From assembly GCA_900546175.1 (NCBI GenBank), contig URBX01000002.1, forward strand, positions 1 to 64,000: a stretch of DNA of 64,000 nt, in the 5' to 3' direction. Position 1 is the first letter of the stretch, and each line of letters opens with the position of its first letter. This DNA comes from an uncultured Eggerthella sp. (GTDB taxonomy: Bacteria > Actinomycetota > Coriobacteriia > Coriobacteriales > Eggerthellaceae). The position numbers and the translations under genes were made by a program. Positions 17,294 through 26,564 of the stretch are shown here, in pieces. The notes below the pieces were generated by a model. The model made no database searches. It saw only the letters and a program-made list of their open reading frames with translations, and was not told the DNA's origin.

Positions 17294-17748
17294 CGTCACA
17301 CTTCTTTCTTGCGCTGATCTATCTTTGTTTAGTTTTACATTCCTGCCTTGCTGTTCTACAGGAAAGCGACTCTCTATTCAAGAAAAACTCTGTTAATAGC
17401 TGAATTGAATCCTTAATCTATTTTTCATTAAAAAATGTTTCCAAATGAATAAATTATTAATTTCGCAGTTTTTGCTTTTTTCTTCCATATTACCGTTCGT
17501 ACTCAATACCGTACCGTTCACCAAAGTAAATGACAGATTGAAGTCTCACTTCATAAATATTAAAACCCCAGGTAGAACGCATATTTTTTCATCAAGAGCA
17601 CAAATTGCCTTTTTATACAATACATAAACGAATTTTCTCTACCTCAAGTATTAAACTTCAGCCACAAGGCAGATTGAGTTCCAAATTAGCATTTTCAGAA
17701 GACTGGATTTGCTGAACCTAAAAAATGTCCATTAATAAGGAGGACTTG
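17294..17748. other. Divergent intergenic region between the AEC and hydrogenase operons
   Basis: 455 bases without a credible gene, AT-rich. A TACAAT at 17616-17621 on the plus strand resembles a -10 box but lacks a good -35. No Rex- or Fnr-like palindrome was recognised. An AAGGAGG at 17737-17743 decides the start of the next gene. Confidence 0.5.
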
Positions 17749-19575
17749 ATGAGCAGATTGTCTGTAACTCCTGTCGCACGCGACGATGTAAAGCAGCATT
17801 CGTATATACAAGAATTCGCTCGACGCATTGAAGCTATACCGCCAGGAACCTGCCCTGTTGCATTACAACTTTCCCTGTTGCAAACAAGTGGCTGTCAAAC
17901 TTGCGGCAAATGCACTCCATGCCGCGAGGGAATCCCTCAGCTTGAAGAAATGCTTGAAGCAATTGTTGCCTTTGAGGGCACTCCAGAGCTCTTAACCGCT
18001 CTGCGCAAAAAAGCAGAAGTTGTTAAAGACACCGCCGACTGCGCAATTGGTTGGCATGCTGCTGAGGTACTCTTGAATAGCCTAGAAACCTTTGCTCAAG
18101 AATACGAACATCACGTTGTTAATTACGCCTGCCAAAAAGGAATAGGCCAAACCGTTCCTTGCGAAACCATGTGCCCTGCCCATGTAGACGTTCCTGCCTA
18201 CATTGCGCTCGTTGGAGAAGAAAACTATGCGGGTGCTATCAACATGATTCGCAAAGATAATCCTTTCCCAACCGCATGCGCATTTATTTGCGAACATCCT
18301 TGCGAAGATCGTTGTCGTCGTACCCTAATTGATGCTCCCCTCAATATTCGCGGCATTAAGAAGTTCGCAGTAGACAGCATTGCCGCAGACCAAGTTGACA
18401 CTCCTCAGGCTGCACAGCCTACCGGCAAAAAAATTGCAATTATCGGCGGCGGCCCTTCTGGTCTTACCTGTGCCTATTTCAGCGCATTAATGGGCCACGA
18501 AGTTCATGTTTTCGAAAGAAGAAAACAGCTTGGTGGTATGATGCGCTACGGTATTCCTGCTTATCGCTTCCCCCGTGAACGTCTTGATGAAGACATCCGC
18601 GCAATCCTCTCTACTGGCGACATTACCGTTCATTTCGAATCCTCTATTGATACTGAAGGAATGCAAGAACTTACCAGTAAATACGATGCAGTTTATGTTG
18701 CTATTGGCGCTCAAGGAGGCAAAACTCTCGAAATGCCAGGCTCTGATGCGCAAGGCGTTATGAGCGCAGTTGATCTCCTCTCCGCAATTGGCGATGGTGC
18801 TTACCCTGATTTCACTGGAAAGAATGTTGTTGTAATTGGTGGTGGCAATGTTGCTATGGACTGCGCTCGCACCAGTGTTCGCTGCGGTGCTGAAACGGTA
18901 ACAGTTGCATATCGCCGACGCATTGAAGACATGACCGCTTTACAAACTGAAATCGATGCCGCTATGCAAGAAGGCGTTGAAATGCTTACTCTTCAAGCAC
19001 CTGAATACATCGAAGTAGAAGACGGCCATTGCACCGCGCTCTACACCCAGCCTCAAATGATTGGTCCTGTTCGTGGCGGTCGTCCAGCTCCACTCAAGGC
19101 ACACAAGCCATTAATGCGCCTTGACGCTGACATCATCCTTATTGCTGTTGGTCAAGACGTCGAATCTCAGCCTTTCATGGCAAAAAGCGGCTCACTCCTT
19201 AAAGCTGACGAATATCTCCAAGCTCCTTACTTAGGAGAAAATGTTTTTGTTGGAGGCGACTGCCAGCATGGTCCGAAAACAGTCATCTTAGCTATTGGCA
19301 ATGGAAAAGTTGCTGCTCGCAATATTGACGACTTCTTAGGCTTTGACCATGTTCTTGACTGTGGCGTTGAAGCACCTGCAGCAAAGCCAAACAATCGAAA
19401 TGCTTGCGGCAGGGTAAACATTGTTGAACGTCCTGCTCGAGAGCGTAAGCATGATTTTGAAGCAGTTGAAGTTGGCATGAGCTTAGAAGAAGTTCAGCAA
19501 GAATGTGCTCGTTGTTTACGCTGTGACCATTACGGCTGTGGCGTAATGGAAGGAGGCCGAATCCAATATGTATAA
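17749..19575 (+). CDS. NAD(P)H-linked flavoprotein subunit of [FeFe] hydrogenase (NuoF C-terminal domain fused to GltD-like oxidoreductase)
   Basis: 608 residues. The ATG at 17749 has AAGGAGG six bases upstream; an ATG eight codons earlier has none. Residues 1-130 resemble only the C-terminal [4Fe-4S] part of NuoF/HydB (CQTCGKCTPCREG, Cys 49/52/55/58, plus a later Cys); the FMN core is missing. From about 140 it is GltD-like: Cys-rich module (CETMCPAHVDVPAY, CEHPCEDRCRR), FAD motif IIGGGPSGLTCAY, NAD(P) motif VVIGGGNVAMDCART, C-terminal Cys motif CARCLRC. It overlaps hydA by 8 bases, so the two are coupled. Likely passes electrons between NAD(P)H and HydA; direction and bifurcation are not established. 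Confidence 0.85.
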   Translation: MSRLSVTPVARDDVKQHSYIQEFARRIEAIPPGTCPVALQLSLLQTSGCQTCGKCTPCREGIPQLEEMLEAIVAFEGTPELLTALRKKAEVVKDTADCAIGWHAAEVLLNSLETFAQEYEHHVVNYACQKGIGQTVPCETMCPAHVDVPAYIALVGEENYAGAINMIRKDNPFPTACAFICEHPCEDRCRRTLIDAPLNIRGIKKFAVDSIAADQVDTPQAAQPTGKKIAIIGGGPSGLTCAYFSALMGHEVHVFERRKQLGGMMRYGIPAYRFPRERLDEDIRAILSTGDITVHFESSIDTEGMQELTSKYDAVYVAIGAQGGKTLEMPGSDAQGVMSAVDLLSAIGDGAYPDFTGKNVVVIGGGNVAMDCARTSVRCGAETVTVAYRRRIEDMTALQTEIDAAMQEGVEMLTLQAPEYIEVEDGHCTALYTQPQMIGPVRGGRPAPLKAHKPLMRLDADIILIAVGQDVESQPFMAKSGSLLKADEYLQAPYLGENVFVGGDCQHGPKTVILAIGNGKVAARNIDDFLGFDHVLDCGVEAPAAKPNNRNACGRVNIVERPARERKHDFEAVEVGMSLEEVQQECARCLRCDHYGCGVMEGGRIQYV

Positions 19576-21286
19576 CGTAACAATTGACGGAGTATCCGTA
19601 GAAATTGAAAAAGGCTCTACCATCCTTGATGTCGCCTACAAAACAGGTACCTTTATCCCAACTTTGTGCTGGATGAAAAAACATAATGAAATTGGCTCTT
19701 GTCGCATTTGCGTTGTCGAAGTTGAAGGCACTGATGCATTAAGCGCTGCTTGCAACACTCCTGTATACGACGGCATGGTTATCAAGACCAACACGCCACG
19801 AGTAATTGCGGCTCGCCGAGAAACTATGCGCACTATCTTGGAAGGCCATCGAAGTGATTGCACTACCTGCGAACGTACGGGAACCTGCGCGCTTCAAGCT
19901 ACCGCAGCTCGTCTTTCTGTTGGCGAGTTAGACTTTGATCCTGTTTTTGAATACGAACCATGGGATGAGGACTTCCCTTTGCAGCGTGATGCAAGCAAGT
20001 GCATTCGTTGCGGACGCTGTGTTGCAGAATGTGCAAAAGTTCAACACTGCAGCGTTTGGGACTACACCGGTCCAAGTTCCTACCGAAAAATTACCGTTCG
20101 CGATAATAAAGAAATCTCTGAAGCAGGTTGCGCATTATGCGGTCAGTGCATTACCCACTGCCCTACCGGCGCACTTACCGCACGAAACGATATCAATAAA
20201 GTATTAGATGCCCTTGCCGATCCTGACACGGTAACCGTAATCCAGTTTGCTCCAGCAATCCGTGCCGCATGGGGCGAGGCAATGGGTCTTTCTTGCGAAC
20301 AAGCAACTCCTGGACGCATGGCAGCAGCCGCACGCCGTCTTGGATTCGATAAAGTCTTTGATACTGACTTTGCTGCAGACCTCACCATTATGGAAGAAGG
20401 CAATGAGTTTATTGAATACTTTACCGAAGGTAAAAAACTTCCAATGTTTACCTCATGCTGTCCTGGCTGGGTTCGCTTTGCCAAGCTTCACTACCCCGAG
20501 ATTGTTCCTCAACTCTCTACCAGCAAATCACCTCATCAAATGATGGGCGCAGTAGTAAAGAACACTCTTTCCCTTTCTGATAATGAGAACTCTAAGCGCA
20601 TTTTTGTTCTTTCTGTTATGCCTTGCGTAGCCAAGAAGTATGAATGCGATGTCCCTCAACTTTCCACGAATGCAGGTCCTGATGTTGATGCAGTGCTTAC
20701 CACGCGCGAATTCAACACCTTACTCAATATCTTTAACATCAACTGTAAGAAATTGCCTGAAGAAGCATTCGATAACCCTCTTGGCACTTCAACAGGCGCT
20801 GGCACTATTTTTGGTAGAACAGGTGGTGTTATGGAGGCCGCTCTTCGTACCGCCGCATTTGTTCTTACCGGCAAAAATCCTGATTTTGAAACGTGTGACA
20901 CTACCGAAGCAACACCTGATAAGCCATGGACCGACAAAACTATAGAAATTGGCGAGCTTACTATCAAAATTGCAGTAGCGAGCGGCCTAGAAAATACTGC
21001 ACAGCTACTTAATGCCCTTGAATCAGGAGAAGCTTCGTACGATTTCGTTGAAATTATGGCATGTCCAGGTGGCTGCGTTGGCGGTGGTGGACAGCCTATT
21101 AAGTTTAATGCGGAACAGGCTTCACAACGTGCCCAGGTTCTCAATACCTTAGACAAAAATGACACCTTGCGCTATTCCCACGAGAACCCTGATATCCAAA
21201 AGCTCTATGCCGATTGGGTTGGTAAACCTCTGAGCGAAACTGCAGAAGAGTGGCTTCACACTGAGCAAGAAGCTTGGGACATTTAA
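19568..21286 (+). CDS. hydA: [FeFe] hydrogenase, catalytic subunit
   Basis: 572 residues. Order: plant-type [2Fe-2S] domain (Cys about 34, 45, 48, 62), His/Cys3 module (HRSDCTTCERTGTC, about 97-110), two [4Fe-4S] clusters (CIRCGRCVAEC and CALCGQCITHC, about 145-195), then the H-cluster domain with intact P1 TSCCPGW, P2 MPCVAKKYE and P3 ACPGGCVGGGGQ. All cluster-binding Cys are present, so it should be active. It reduces protons or oxidises H2 in the cytoplasm with the adjacent flavoprotein. Translationally coupled (8-base overlap) and followed by a terminator before hydG. Confidence 0.95.
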   Translation: MYNVTIDGVSVEIEKGSTILDVAYKTGTFIPTLCWMKKHNEIGSCRICVVEVEGTDALSAACNTPVYDGMVIKTNTPRVIAARRETMRTILEGHRSDCTTCERTGTCALQATAARLSVGELDFDPVFEYEPWDEDFPLQRDASKCIRCGRCVAECAKVQHCSVWDYTGPSSYRKITVRDNKEISEAGCALCGQCITHCPTGALTARNDINKVLDALADPDTVTVIQFAPAIRAAWGEAMGLSCEQATPGRMAAAARRLGFDKVFDTDFAADLTIMEEGNEFIEYFTEGKKLPMFTSCCPGWVRFAKLHYPEIVPQLSTSKSPHQMMGAVVKNTLSLSDNENSKRIFVLSVMPCVAKKYECDVPQLSTNAGPDVDAVLTTREFNTLLNIFNINCKKLPEEAFDNPLGTSTGAGTIFGRTGGVMEAALRTAAFVLTGKNPDFETCDTTEATPDKPWTDKTIEIGELTIKIAVASGLENTAQLLNALESGEASYDFVEIMACPGGCVGGGGQPIKFNAEQASQRAQVLNTLDKNDTLRYSHENPDIQKLYADWVGKPLSETAEEWLHTEQEAWDI

Positions 21287-21350
21287 CATACTAAAAGAGC
21301 AACTGCATGCTCGTTTTTTGGCCAATGTTTTGGCTGAACATTAATTATTC

Positions 21351-21389
21351 TCAGCGGGGCATCATAACGGTATCCCGCTGAACTTTTTT
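21351..21389 (+). terminator. Intrinsic terminator between hydA and hydG
   Basis: TCAGCGGG (21351-21358) pairs with CCCGCTGA (21374-21381), followed by TTTTTT. hydG starts 21 bases later, so its transcription depends on read-through or an unseen promoter. Confidence 0.75.
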
Positions 21390-21409
21390 GAAATACTAAG
21401 GAACAAGTC

Positions 21410-22852
21410 ATGTACGATCCAAAATCACTTTGCGCTGACGACTTTATCAATCACGAAGAAATACTAAACACGCTTGCATACGCTGATGAAAAAGGGCAAG
21501 ACTTGGACTATTGCCGAAGCATCTTAGACAAAGCACGTACAAACCTCCATCCTTCAAATGACCACGGCGCTATTATCACTCACCGCGATGCTTCTATATT
21601 ACTTGCGTGTGAAGACCCTGAGATCAACCAAGAAATTAAGCAATTAGCCCATGACATTAAACAAGCTTACTACGGCAATCGCATTGTGCTTTTTGCGCCT
21701 CTCTACCTTTCAAACTACTGCGTAAACGGCTGCTTGTACTGTCCTTACCATGCTAAAAACATAGAAATCCCTCGCCGTAAGCTTTCCCAAGAAGAGATTC
21801 GCAAAGAAGTAATTGCGCTTCAGGATATGGGTCATAAACGCCTTGCTATCGAAGCGGGAGAAGACCCAAAGAACAATCCCATTGAATACATTCTTGAGAG
21901 TATGGAAACTATTTACTCAATCAAGCATAAAAATGGCGCTATCCGTCGCGTCAATGTCAATATTGCTGCAACTACTATTGACGAATACCATATGCTTAAA
22001 GAAGCAGAGATTGGAACCTACATCCTCTTCCAGGAAACTTACCATAAAGAAAGTTATCAGCGCCTTCACCCAACAGGCCCAAAGCATGATTACAATTGGC
22101 ATACCGAAGCTATGGACCGCGCTATGCAGGGCGGTATTGACGATGTGGGCTTAGGCGTTCTTTTTGGACTTGAAGGATACCGCTACGAGTTCGCCGCTCT
22201 ACTCATGCATGCCGAGCACCTAGAAGCAACCTTTGGCGTAGGTCCCCACACTATTAGCGTTCCTCGTATTAAACCTGCAATGGATATTGATCCTGATGTT
22301 TTTGATAATGGCATTCCCGATGATGTTTTCGAAAAAATAATTGCGCTTATCCGTATTTCTGTTCCCTATACGGGCATGATTATTTCTACACGTGAAAACC
22401 AAGCGGTTCGCGAGCGTGCGCTTCTGTATGGCATCTCTCAAATTAGTGGCGGATCCCGCACTTCAGTTGGTGGCTACACAAAGGACATTCGACCACACGA
22501 TACGGAGCAGTTTGACGTATCCGACCAACGCACCTTAGATGAAGTAATTAGCTGGCTTATGGATAACAATCATATTCCAAGCTTCTGCACTGCATGCTAT
22601 AGAGCAGGTCGCACCGGTGATAGATTTATGTCATTTTGCAAAAATGGCGAAATTCTCAACTATTGCCACCCAAATGCATTAATCACCCTAGCCGAATACT
22701 TAGTTGACTACGCAACGCCTTCTACAAAAGAAAAAGGCATGCAGATTATTCAGAAAGAGCTCCAAAAAATTCAAAACGAAAAGACGCGAGCTCTGACAGC
22801 TAACTATCTGACTCGCATTTATTCGGGAGAAGGAAGGGATTATCGCTTTTAA
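21410..22852 (+). CDS. hydG: [FeFe] hydrogenase H-cluster maturase HydG (radical SAM tyrosine lyase)
   Basis: 480 residues. HydG cleaves tyrosine to give the CO and cyanide ligands of the H-cluster. The radical-SAM motif CVNGCLYCPYH (about 104-114) has the CX3CX2C form. The C-terminal extension has CTACYRAGRTGDRFMSFC, the CX2C...C site of the second cluster, which distinguishes HydG from ThiH. AAGGAACA lies before the ATG. It directly follows hydA. Its partners HydE and HydF are not in the window and must be elsewhere if the enzyme matures normally. Confidence 0.93.
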   Translation: MYDPKSLCADDFINHEEILNTLAYADEKGQDLDYCRSILDKARTNLHPSNDHGAIITHRDASILLACEDPEINQEIKQLAHDIKQAYYGNRIVLFAPLYLSNYCVNGCLYCPYHAKNIEIPRRKLSQEEIRKEVIALQDMGHKRLAIEAGEDPKNNPIEYILESMETIYSIKHKNGAIRRVNVNIAATTIDEYHMLKEAEIGTYILFQETYHKESYQRLHPTGPKHDYNWHTEAMDRAMQGGIDDVGLGVLFGLEGYRYEFAALLMHAEHLEATFGVGPHTISVPRIKPAMDIDPDVFDNGIPDDVFEKIIALIRISVPYTGMIISTRENQAVRERALLYGISQISGGSRTSVGGYTKDIRPHDTEQFDVSDQRTLDEVISWLMDNNHIPSFCTACYRAGRTGDRFMSFCKNGEILNYCHPNALITLAEYLVDYATPSTKEKGMQIIQKELQKIQNEKTRALTANYLTRIYSGEGRDYRF

Positions 22853-22893
22853 AATTGCTTACACTCCCTGGTAAACGCTTCTCCTTCTCTAGT

Positions 22894-22925
22894 GGGTGTC
22901 GCACTTTCTTCATAGTGCCACACCC
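22894..22925 (+). other. Hairpin downstream of hydG
   Basis: GGGTGT and GCACT (22894-22905) pair with AGTGC and ACACCC (22914-22925) around an 8-base loop. No T run follows, so it may be a 3' stabilising structure rather than a terminator. The remaining bases of the 285-base gap up to groL show only the groL terminator. Confidence 0.4.
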
Positions 22926-23018
22926 CTCCTGACAAACACTGCTCCTTCTTTCCTAATACGCGCTATTCGCCTTCCCTGGCAAAACTCGCATAAATATTGA
23001 AATGATGGATAGAAACAA

Positions 23019-23050
23019 AATGCCCGGAAAGAGATTTCTTTCCGGGCATT
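23019..23050 (-). terminator. Terminator downstream of groL
   Basis: Perfect 13-bp inverted repeat (23019-23031 with 23038-23050) with a 6-base loop, followed on the minus strand by TTTTGTTTC. Confidence 0.75.
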
Positions 23051-23137
23051 ATTACGTTTAGTGAACTGCAATGAGGATCTTTAGAACCCCCTTACGTCAT
23101 ATAAAACTAAACGCGCAGGAATTCTTGCGATTAAGGG

Positions 23138-24772
23138 CTACATCATACCCATTCCGCCGCCGGCACCCATGCCAGCAAGTGCGGACAAGTCTGGACCTTC
23201 AGCAGGAATCTCGTTGATAGTTGCTTCAGTAATAAGAACTAATGCAGCAACAGAAGCGGCAGACTGAAGAGCAGTACGGGTAACCTTTACTGGGTCATTT
23301 ACGCCCATCTCAATCATATTGCCACAAGAACCATTAGCGAAGTTGATACCTTCACCCTTAGGCATGTTCTTCACTTTCTCAACAACAACAGAGCCTTCGT
23401 AGCCTGCATTGTTTGCGATAGCACGCATTGGAGCCTCAAGAGCTTTACGAATGATATCAATACCAACCTGCTCGTCGGCATCAGCAGCCTCAACAGTGTC
23501 CAAAGCTGGGATAGCATTAATCAAAGCTACACCGCCACCAGGAACAATGCCCTCTTCTACAGCTGCACGAGTTGCCTGGAGTGCGTCTTCGATGCGGCTC
23601 TTCTTTTCCTTAAGCTCGGACTCGGTTGCAGCGCCTACCTTCAATACTGCTACGCCACCAGAAAGCTTTGCCAAACGTTCCTGAAGCTTCTCACGGTCGA
23701 AGTCAGAGGTGAGGTTCTCATATTCAGCACGCATGCTTGCTACACGAGCCTCAATAGCAGCAGGATCACCTGCGCCGTCAACAATAACGGTAGTGTCCTT
23801 GGAAACCTTTACAGTCTTTGCGGTGCCAAGAGCGTCAATAGTAACGTCGGCAATAGTCATACCGAAGTCTTTGGAAACTACCTTACCGTTAGTAACTACC
23901 GCAATGTCTTCCAAAATGCGAGCACGACGATCACCAAAGCCAGGTGCCTTAATAGCAACAACATTCAAGGTGCCACGAAGCTTATTCAAAAGCAAGCTAC
24001 CCAAAGCATCGCCTTCAACATCTTCAGCAACGATAAGCAAAGAACGACCAGACTTAGCAATCTGCTCCAATAAAGGAACCAAATCCTGGAAAACGGAAAT
24101 CTTCATGTCGGTCAAGAGAATGAATGGGTCAGTCAATACTGCTTCCATTCGCTCAGAATCAGTTGCCATGTAAGGAGAGATATAACCACGGTCATACTGC
24201 ATACCCTTTACGATATCGATATCAATACCGAAAGTCTGGCTTTCCTCAACAGAGATAGCGCCATCTTTACCAACAGTATCCATTGCTTCCGCAATCTTTT
24301 CGCCAATGATTGCATCGCCAGCAGAAATAGTACCTACATTAGCAATCTGATCTTTGGTAGTAACCTCAGTTGCATCAGCCTTGATTGCTTCTACAACTGC
24401 ATCGGTTGCTTTTTCAATACCACGGCGAATACCCAAAGCATCTGCGCCAGCAGTAACATTGCGAACGCCTTCGGATACGATAACATCAGCAAGAATGGTT
24501 GCGGTGGTAGTACCGTCACCAGCAACATCATTAGTCTTTACTGCTGCCTCACGTACAAGCTGAGCTCCCATGTTCTCAACTGGGTTTTCCAACTCAACTT
24601 CACGAGCTACGGTAACACCATCGTTTGTTACCAAAGGAGCACCAAAAGAACGCTCCATTGCAACATAACGACCCTTTGGGCCAAGGGTTACCTTTACTGC
24701 GTCAGCAAGCTTCTTAACACCTGCTGCCATGGTAGAGCGAGCTTCGCCCTCAAACAGAATATCTTTAGCCAT
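23138..24772 (-). CDS. groL: Chaperonin GroEL (Hsp60)
   Basis: 544 residues. GroEL forms the 14-subunit folding chamber with GroES. The ATP-binding stretches LGPKGRYV and NDGVTVAREVELENP and GDGTTTATILA are intact, AAVEEGIVPGGGVAL is the family signature, and the protein ends in the Gly/Met-rich tail GAGGGMGMM. It follows groS by 42 bases and shares its CIRCE-controlled promoter. Confidence 0.98.
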   Translation of the reverse strand: MAKDILFEGEARSTMAAGVKKLADAVKVTLGPKGRYVAMERSFGAPLVTNDGVTVAREVELENPVENMGAQLVREAAVKTNDVAGDGTTTATILADVIVSEGVRNVTAGADALGIRRGIEKATDAVVEAIKADATEVTTKDQIANVGTISAGDAIIGEKIAEAMDTVGKDGAISVEESQTFGIDIDIVKGMQYDRGYISPYMATDSERMEAVLTDPFILLTDMKISVFQDLVPLLEQIAKSGRSLLIVAEDVEGDALGSLLLNKLRGTLNVVAIKAPGFGDRRARILEDIAVVTNGKVVSKDFGMTIADVTIDALGTAKTVKVSKDTTVIVDGAGDPAAIEARVASMRAEYENLTSDFDREKLQERLAKLSGGVAVLKVGAATESELKEKKSRIEDALQATRAAVEEGIVPGGGVALINAIPALDTVEAADADEQVGIDIIRKALEAPMRAIANNAGYEGSVVVEKVKNMPKGEGINFANGSCGNMIEMGVNDPVKVTRTALQSAASVAALVLITEATINEIPAEGPDLSALAGMGAGGGMGMM

Positions 24773-24814
24773 TGTTATTTCCCTTCAAATTCGTAGGACA
24801 AGAAAGAATCGAAA

Positions 24815-25105
24815 TTAGTCAACGTATACTGCATAAATGTCGTCAGCGCGAAGAATGAGAACCTTCTCACCATCAACATCAACTTCAGTTCCACCGTACT
24901 TGCCATAAAGAACACGATCTCCTGCAACAACTGGCATTGGAAGGTGCTTTCCTTCGTTGTTAACACGACCTTCACCTACTGCAAGAACTACACCAGTCTG
25001 TGGCTTTTCTTTAGACTCAGCTGCAATATACAAACCACCAGCAGTGGTGTCCTGAGCCTCATCCTGCTTTACGATGATGCGATCACCTAAAGGTTTCAAA
25101 GTCAT
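24815..25105 (-). CDS. groS: Co-chaperonin GroES (Hsp10)
   Basis: 96 residues. GroES caps the GroEL ring. LKPLGDRIIVKQDEA at the start is the GroES signature; the mobile loop (about 17-34, AQDTTAGGLYIAAES) and VLYGKYGGTEV are typical. It is the first gene of groSL. A perfect CIRCE operator lies 65-91 bases upstream of the ATG, implying HrcA repression and heat induction. Confidence 0.97.
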   Translation of the reverse strand: MTLKPLGDRIIVKQDEAQDTTAGGLYIAAESKEKPQTGVVLAVGEGRVNNEGKHLPMPVVAGDRVLYGKYGGTEVDVDGEKVLILRADDIYAVYVD

Positions 25106-25169
25106 AACTTACTTCCTTTCATATGACATGCCATGATGTCATGGCTTTATTACCTTAATAGGAATAGAT

Positions 25170-25196
25170 TTAGCACTCTATTTAATCGAGTGCTAA
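25170..25196 (-). promoter_or_regulatory. CIRCE operator (HrcA binding site)
   Basis: TTAGCACTC (25170-25178), 9-base spacer, GAGTGCTAA (25188-25196): an exact match to the CIRCE consensus. It lies between the groES promoter and start codon. Confidence 0.97.
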
Positions 25197-25206
25197 GACG
25201 TGTTCT

Positions 25207-25234
25207 ATCTTATCAGCCTTACCTAGGATTGCAA
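25207..25234 (-). promoter_or_regulatory. groSp: groESL promoter
   Basis: On the minus strand TTGCAA (25229-25234) and TAAGAT (25207-25212) are 16 bases apart, just upstream of CIRCE so that HrcA would cover the transcription start. Confidence 0.5.
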
Positions 25235-25316
25235 GCAAACTTGAGAAAATCTAAGCCAATGACACTTAGATTTGAAGAGAATATGAAGGGCTTAGTCTTG
25301 CAGATGCTGTGCAAGT

Positions 25317-26321
25317 ATGTTGATAACTTCGTTAACACGATCAACGTTCCTACAGAGAACACGAGATCGGAAAAAATCTGCACTTGATAGAGTAGATGCC
25401 GAAATTAGGCGTTCTGCTAACGAATGCGTTGCTTACAACGCTGATAGAGACAGGCTCAAAGTAAAGCACGCTCGTGTTCCGTCTGGTTCTGAAACTTGTC
25501 AATTCTGCATTATGCTTGCAAGCCGTGGAGCTGTTTACAAAAGCAAAGAAACAGCAAGTCATGCTCATGCTAATTGCGACTGTAAGGTTGTTCCTGATTT
25601 TGGTGATGGTATTGAGGGTTACGACCCTGATTTATACTACGACATGTGGAAACATCCAGAAATATATGAAGAAAAATCAGTAAATATATCTAGCGAAAAT
25701 GAAGAAAAATTTCTAAGTAAAGAACAAGATGTTTTATTTGGTGTAAAACGCGGTAATGCAATGACTTTTGAAGAGGCTGACGGAAAGAGGGTTAACCCAC
25801 ATTATAATGACGGAATAGCCTATCAAATCAACTGCCAAAGTTGTGTTGTAGCATATGAAGCAAGACGTAGAGGATTTGATGTAGAGGTACTTCCTTATAA
25901 CAAAAACGGAAAATCAAAAGAACTTGCTAACAGAACAGAGCTTGCATGGTTTATAAAAGGAACGCATGATATTCCTTTACCAATTCGTGACGAGAGCTCA
26001 CTTACTCCAAAAAGATTTAAAAAACTGCTAGAAGATACAGTGAAACAAAACGAGAGATACCACCTTGGCTTTGATTTCGTAAAAGGAGGAGGCCATATAG
26101 TAACTGTTGAGAGGGATATTAATGGAGAACTAATGATTTACGACCCTCAAAATGGTAATATTAGAAAAGGAAAGGAAATAGATTCGTACCTAAAAGAGTT
26201 CAAGTTTAGATATACGCTTTATGGCAAAAAGATACCTAATCCACCAGACTTACTACGTGTTGATAACCTTGATTTCAACAAAGAATACGCTGGTGCTGTT
26301 GTGAAGGAGGCTATAGTATGA
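25317..26321 (+). pseudogene. Truncated MuF-like phage minor head protein carrying a papain-fold (Tox-PL type) toxin domain
   Basis: 334 residues from the first ATG, but no ribosome-binding site and only the tail of the MuF-like part, so the 5' end appears lost. Residues about 37-112 carry the phage minor-capsid motif: ARVPSGSETCQFC, ASRGAVY and HANCDCKVVPDFG. A linker (113-160) leads to a domain with NCQSCVVAYEARRRGFDVE (Cys173/Cys176), TELAWF, GGHIVTVE (His260) and YDPQNG (Asp276), a Cys-His-Asp set typical of papain-fold polymorphic toxins (PF15644 type). Temperate phages encode such MuF-toxin fusions with an immunity gene. It overlaps the next ORF by 4 bases. Lys/Asn-rich and AT-rich, unlike its neighbours. 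The family is recognised by motif, not by a search. Confidence 0.7.
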
Positions 26322-26563
26322 TTCCTGAACGTATTGTGTCTTTAGCTATTGATTATGGTGGAGTTGGAGCTGAACCGTTCTTAGAAGAATGGAACGGATA
26401 TACAGTTTATCGTCTAATTCCATTTGTTGGATACGAGAAAATGCGTTTAGGGTCACCTATTCTCATTCTTTCAAATGAAAATAGTGAAAGAATTGCAGAA
26501 CCTAATGAGGTTGCAGAAGTTATGAAATACGATTCTTCCACCTTTAAATACGACGATGATTAA
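26318..26563 (+). CDS. Putative immunity protein of the MuF-linked toxin
   Basis: 81 residues, acidic, unknown family. It starts on an ATG that overlaps the toxin stop (ATGA), follows the AAGGAGG of the toxin 3' end, and is closed by its own terminator. The pattern of a small acidic ORF immediately after a polymorphic toxin domain is what one expects for its immunity protein, but no sequence motif proves it. Readable stretches include WNGYTVYRLIPFVG and NEVAEVMKYD. The ORF is intact while the toxin gene in front is truncated. Confidence 0.55.
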   Translation: MIPERIVSLAIDYGGVGAEPFLEEWNGYTVYRLIPFVGYEKMRLGSPILILSNENSERIAEPNEVAEVMKYDSSTFKYDDD

Positions 26564-26564
26564 C

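Noticed and set aside
17445..17627. 60-codon open frame before the hydrogenase operon
   Set aside because: AT-rich intergenic DNA with no ribosome-binding site or family motif.
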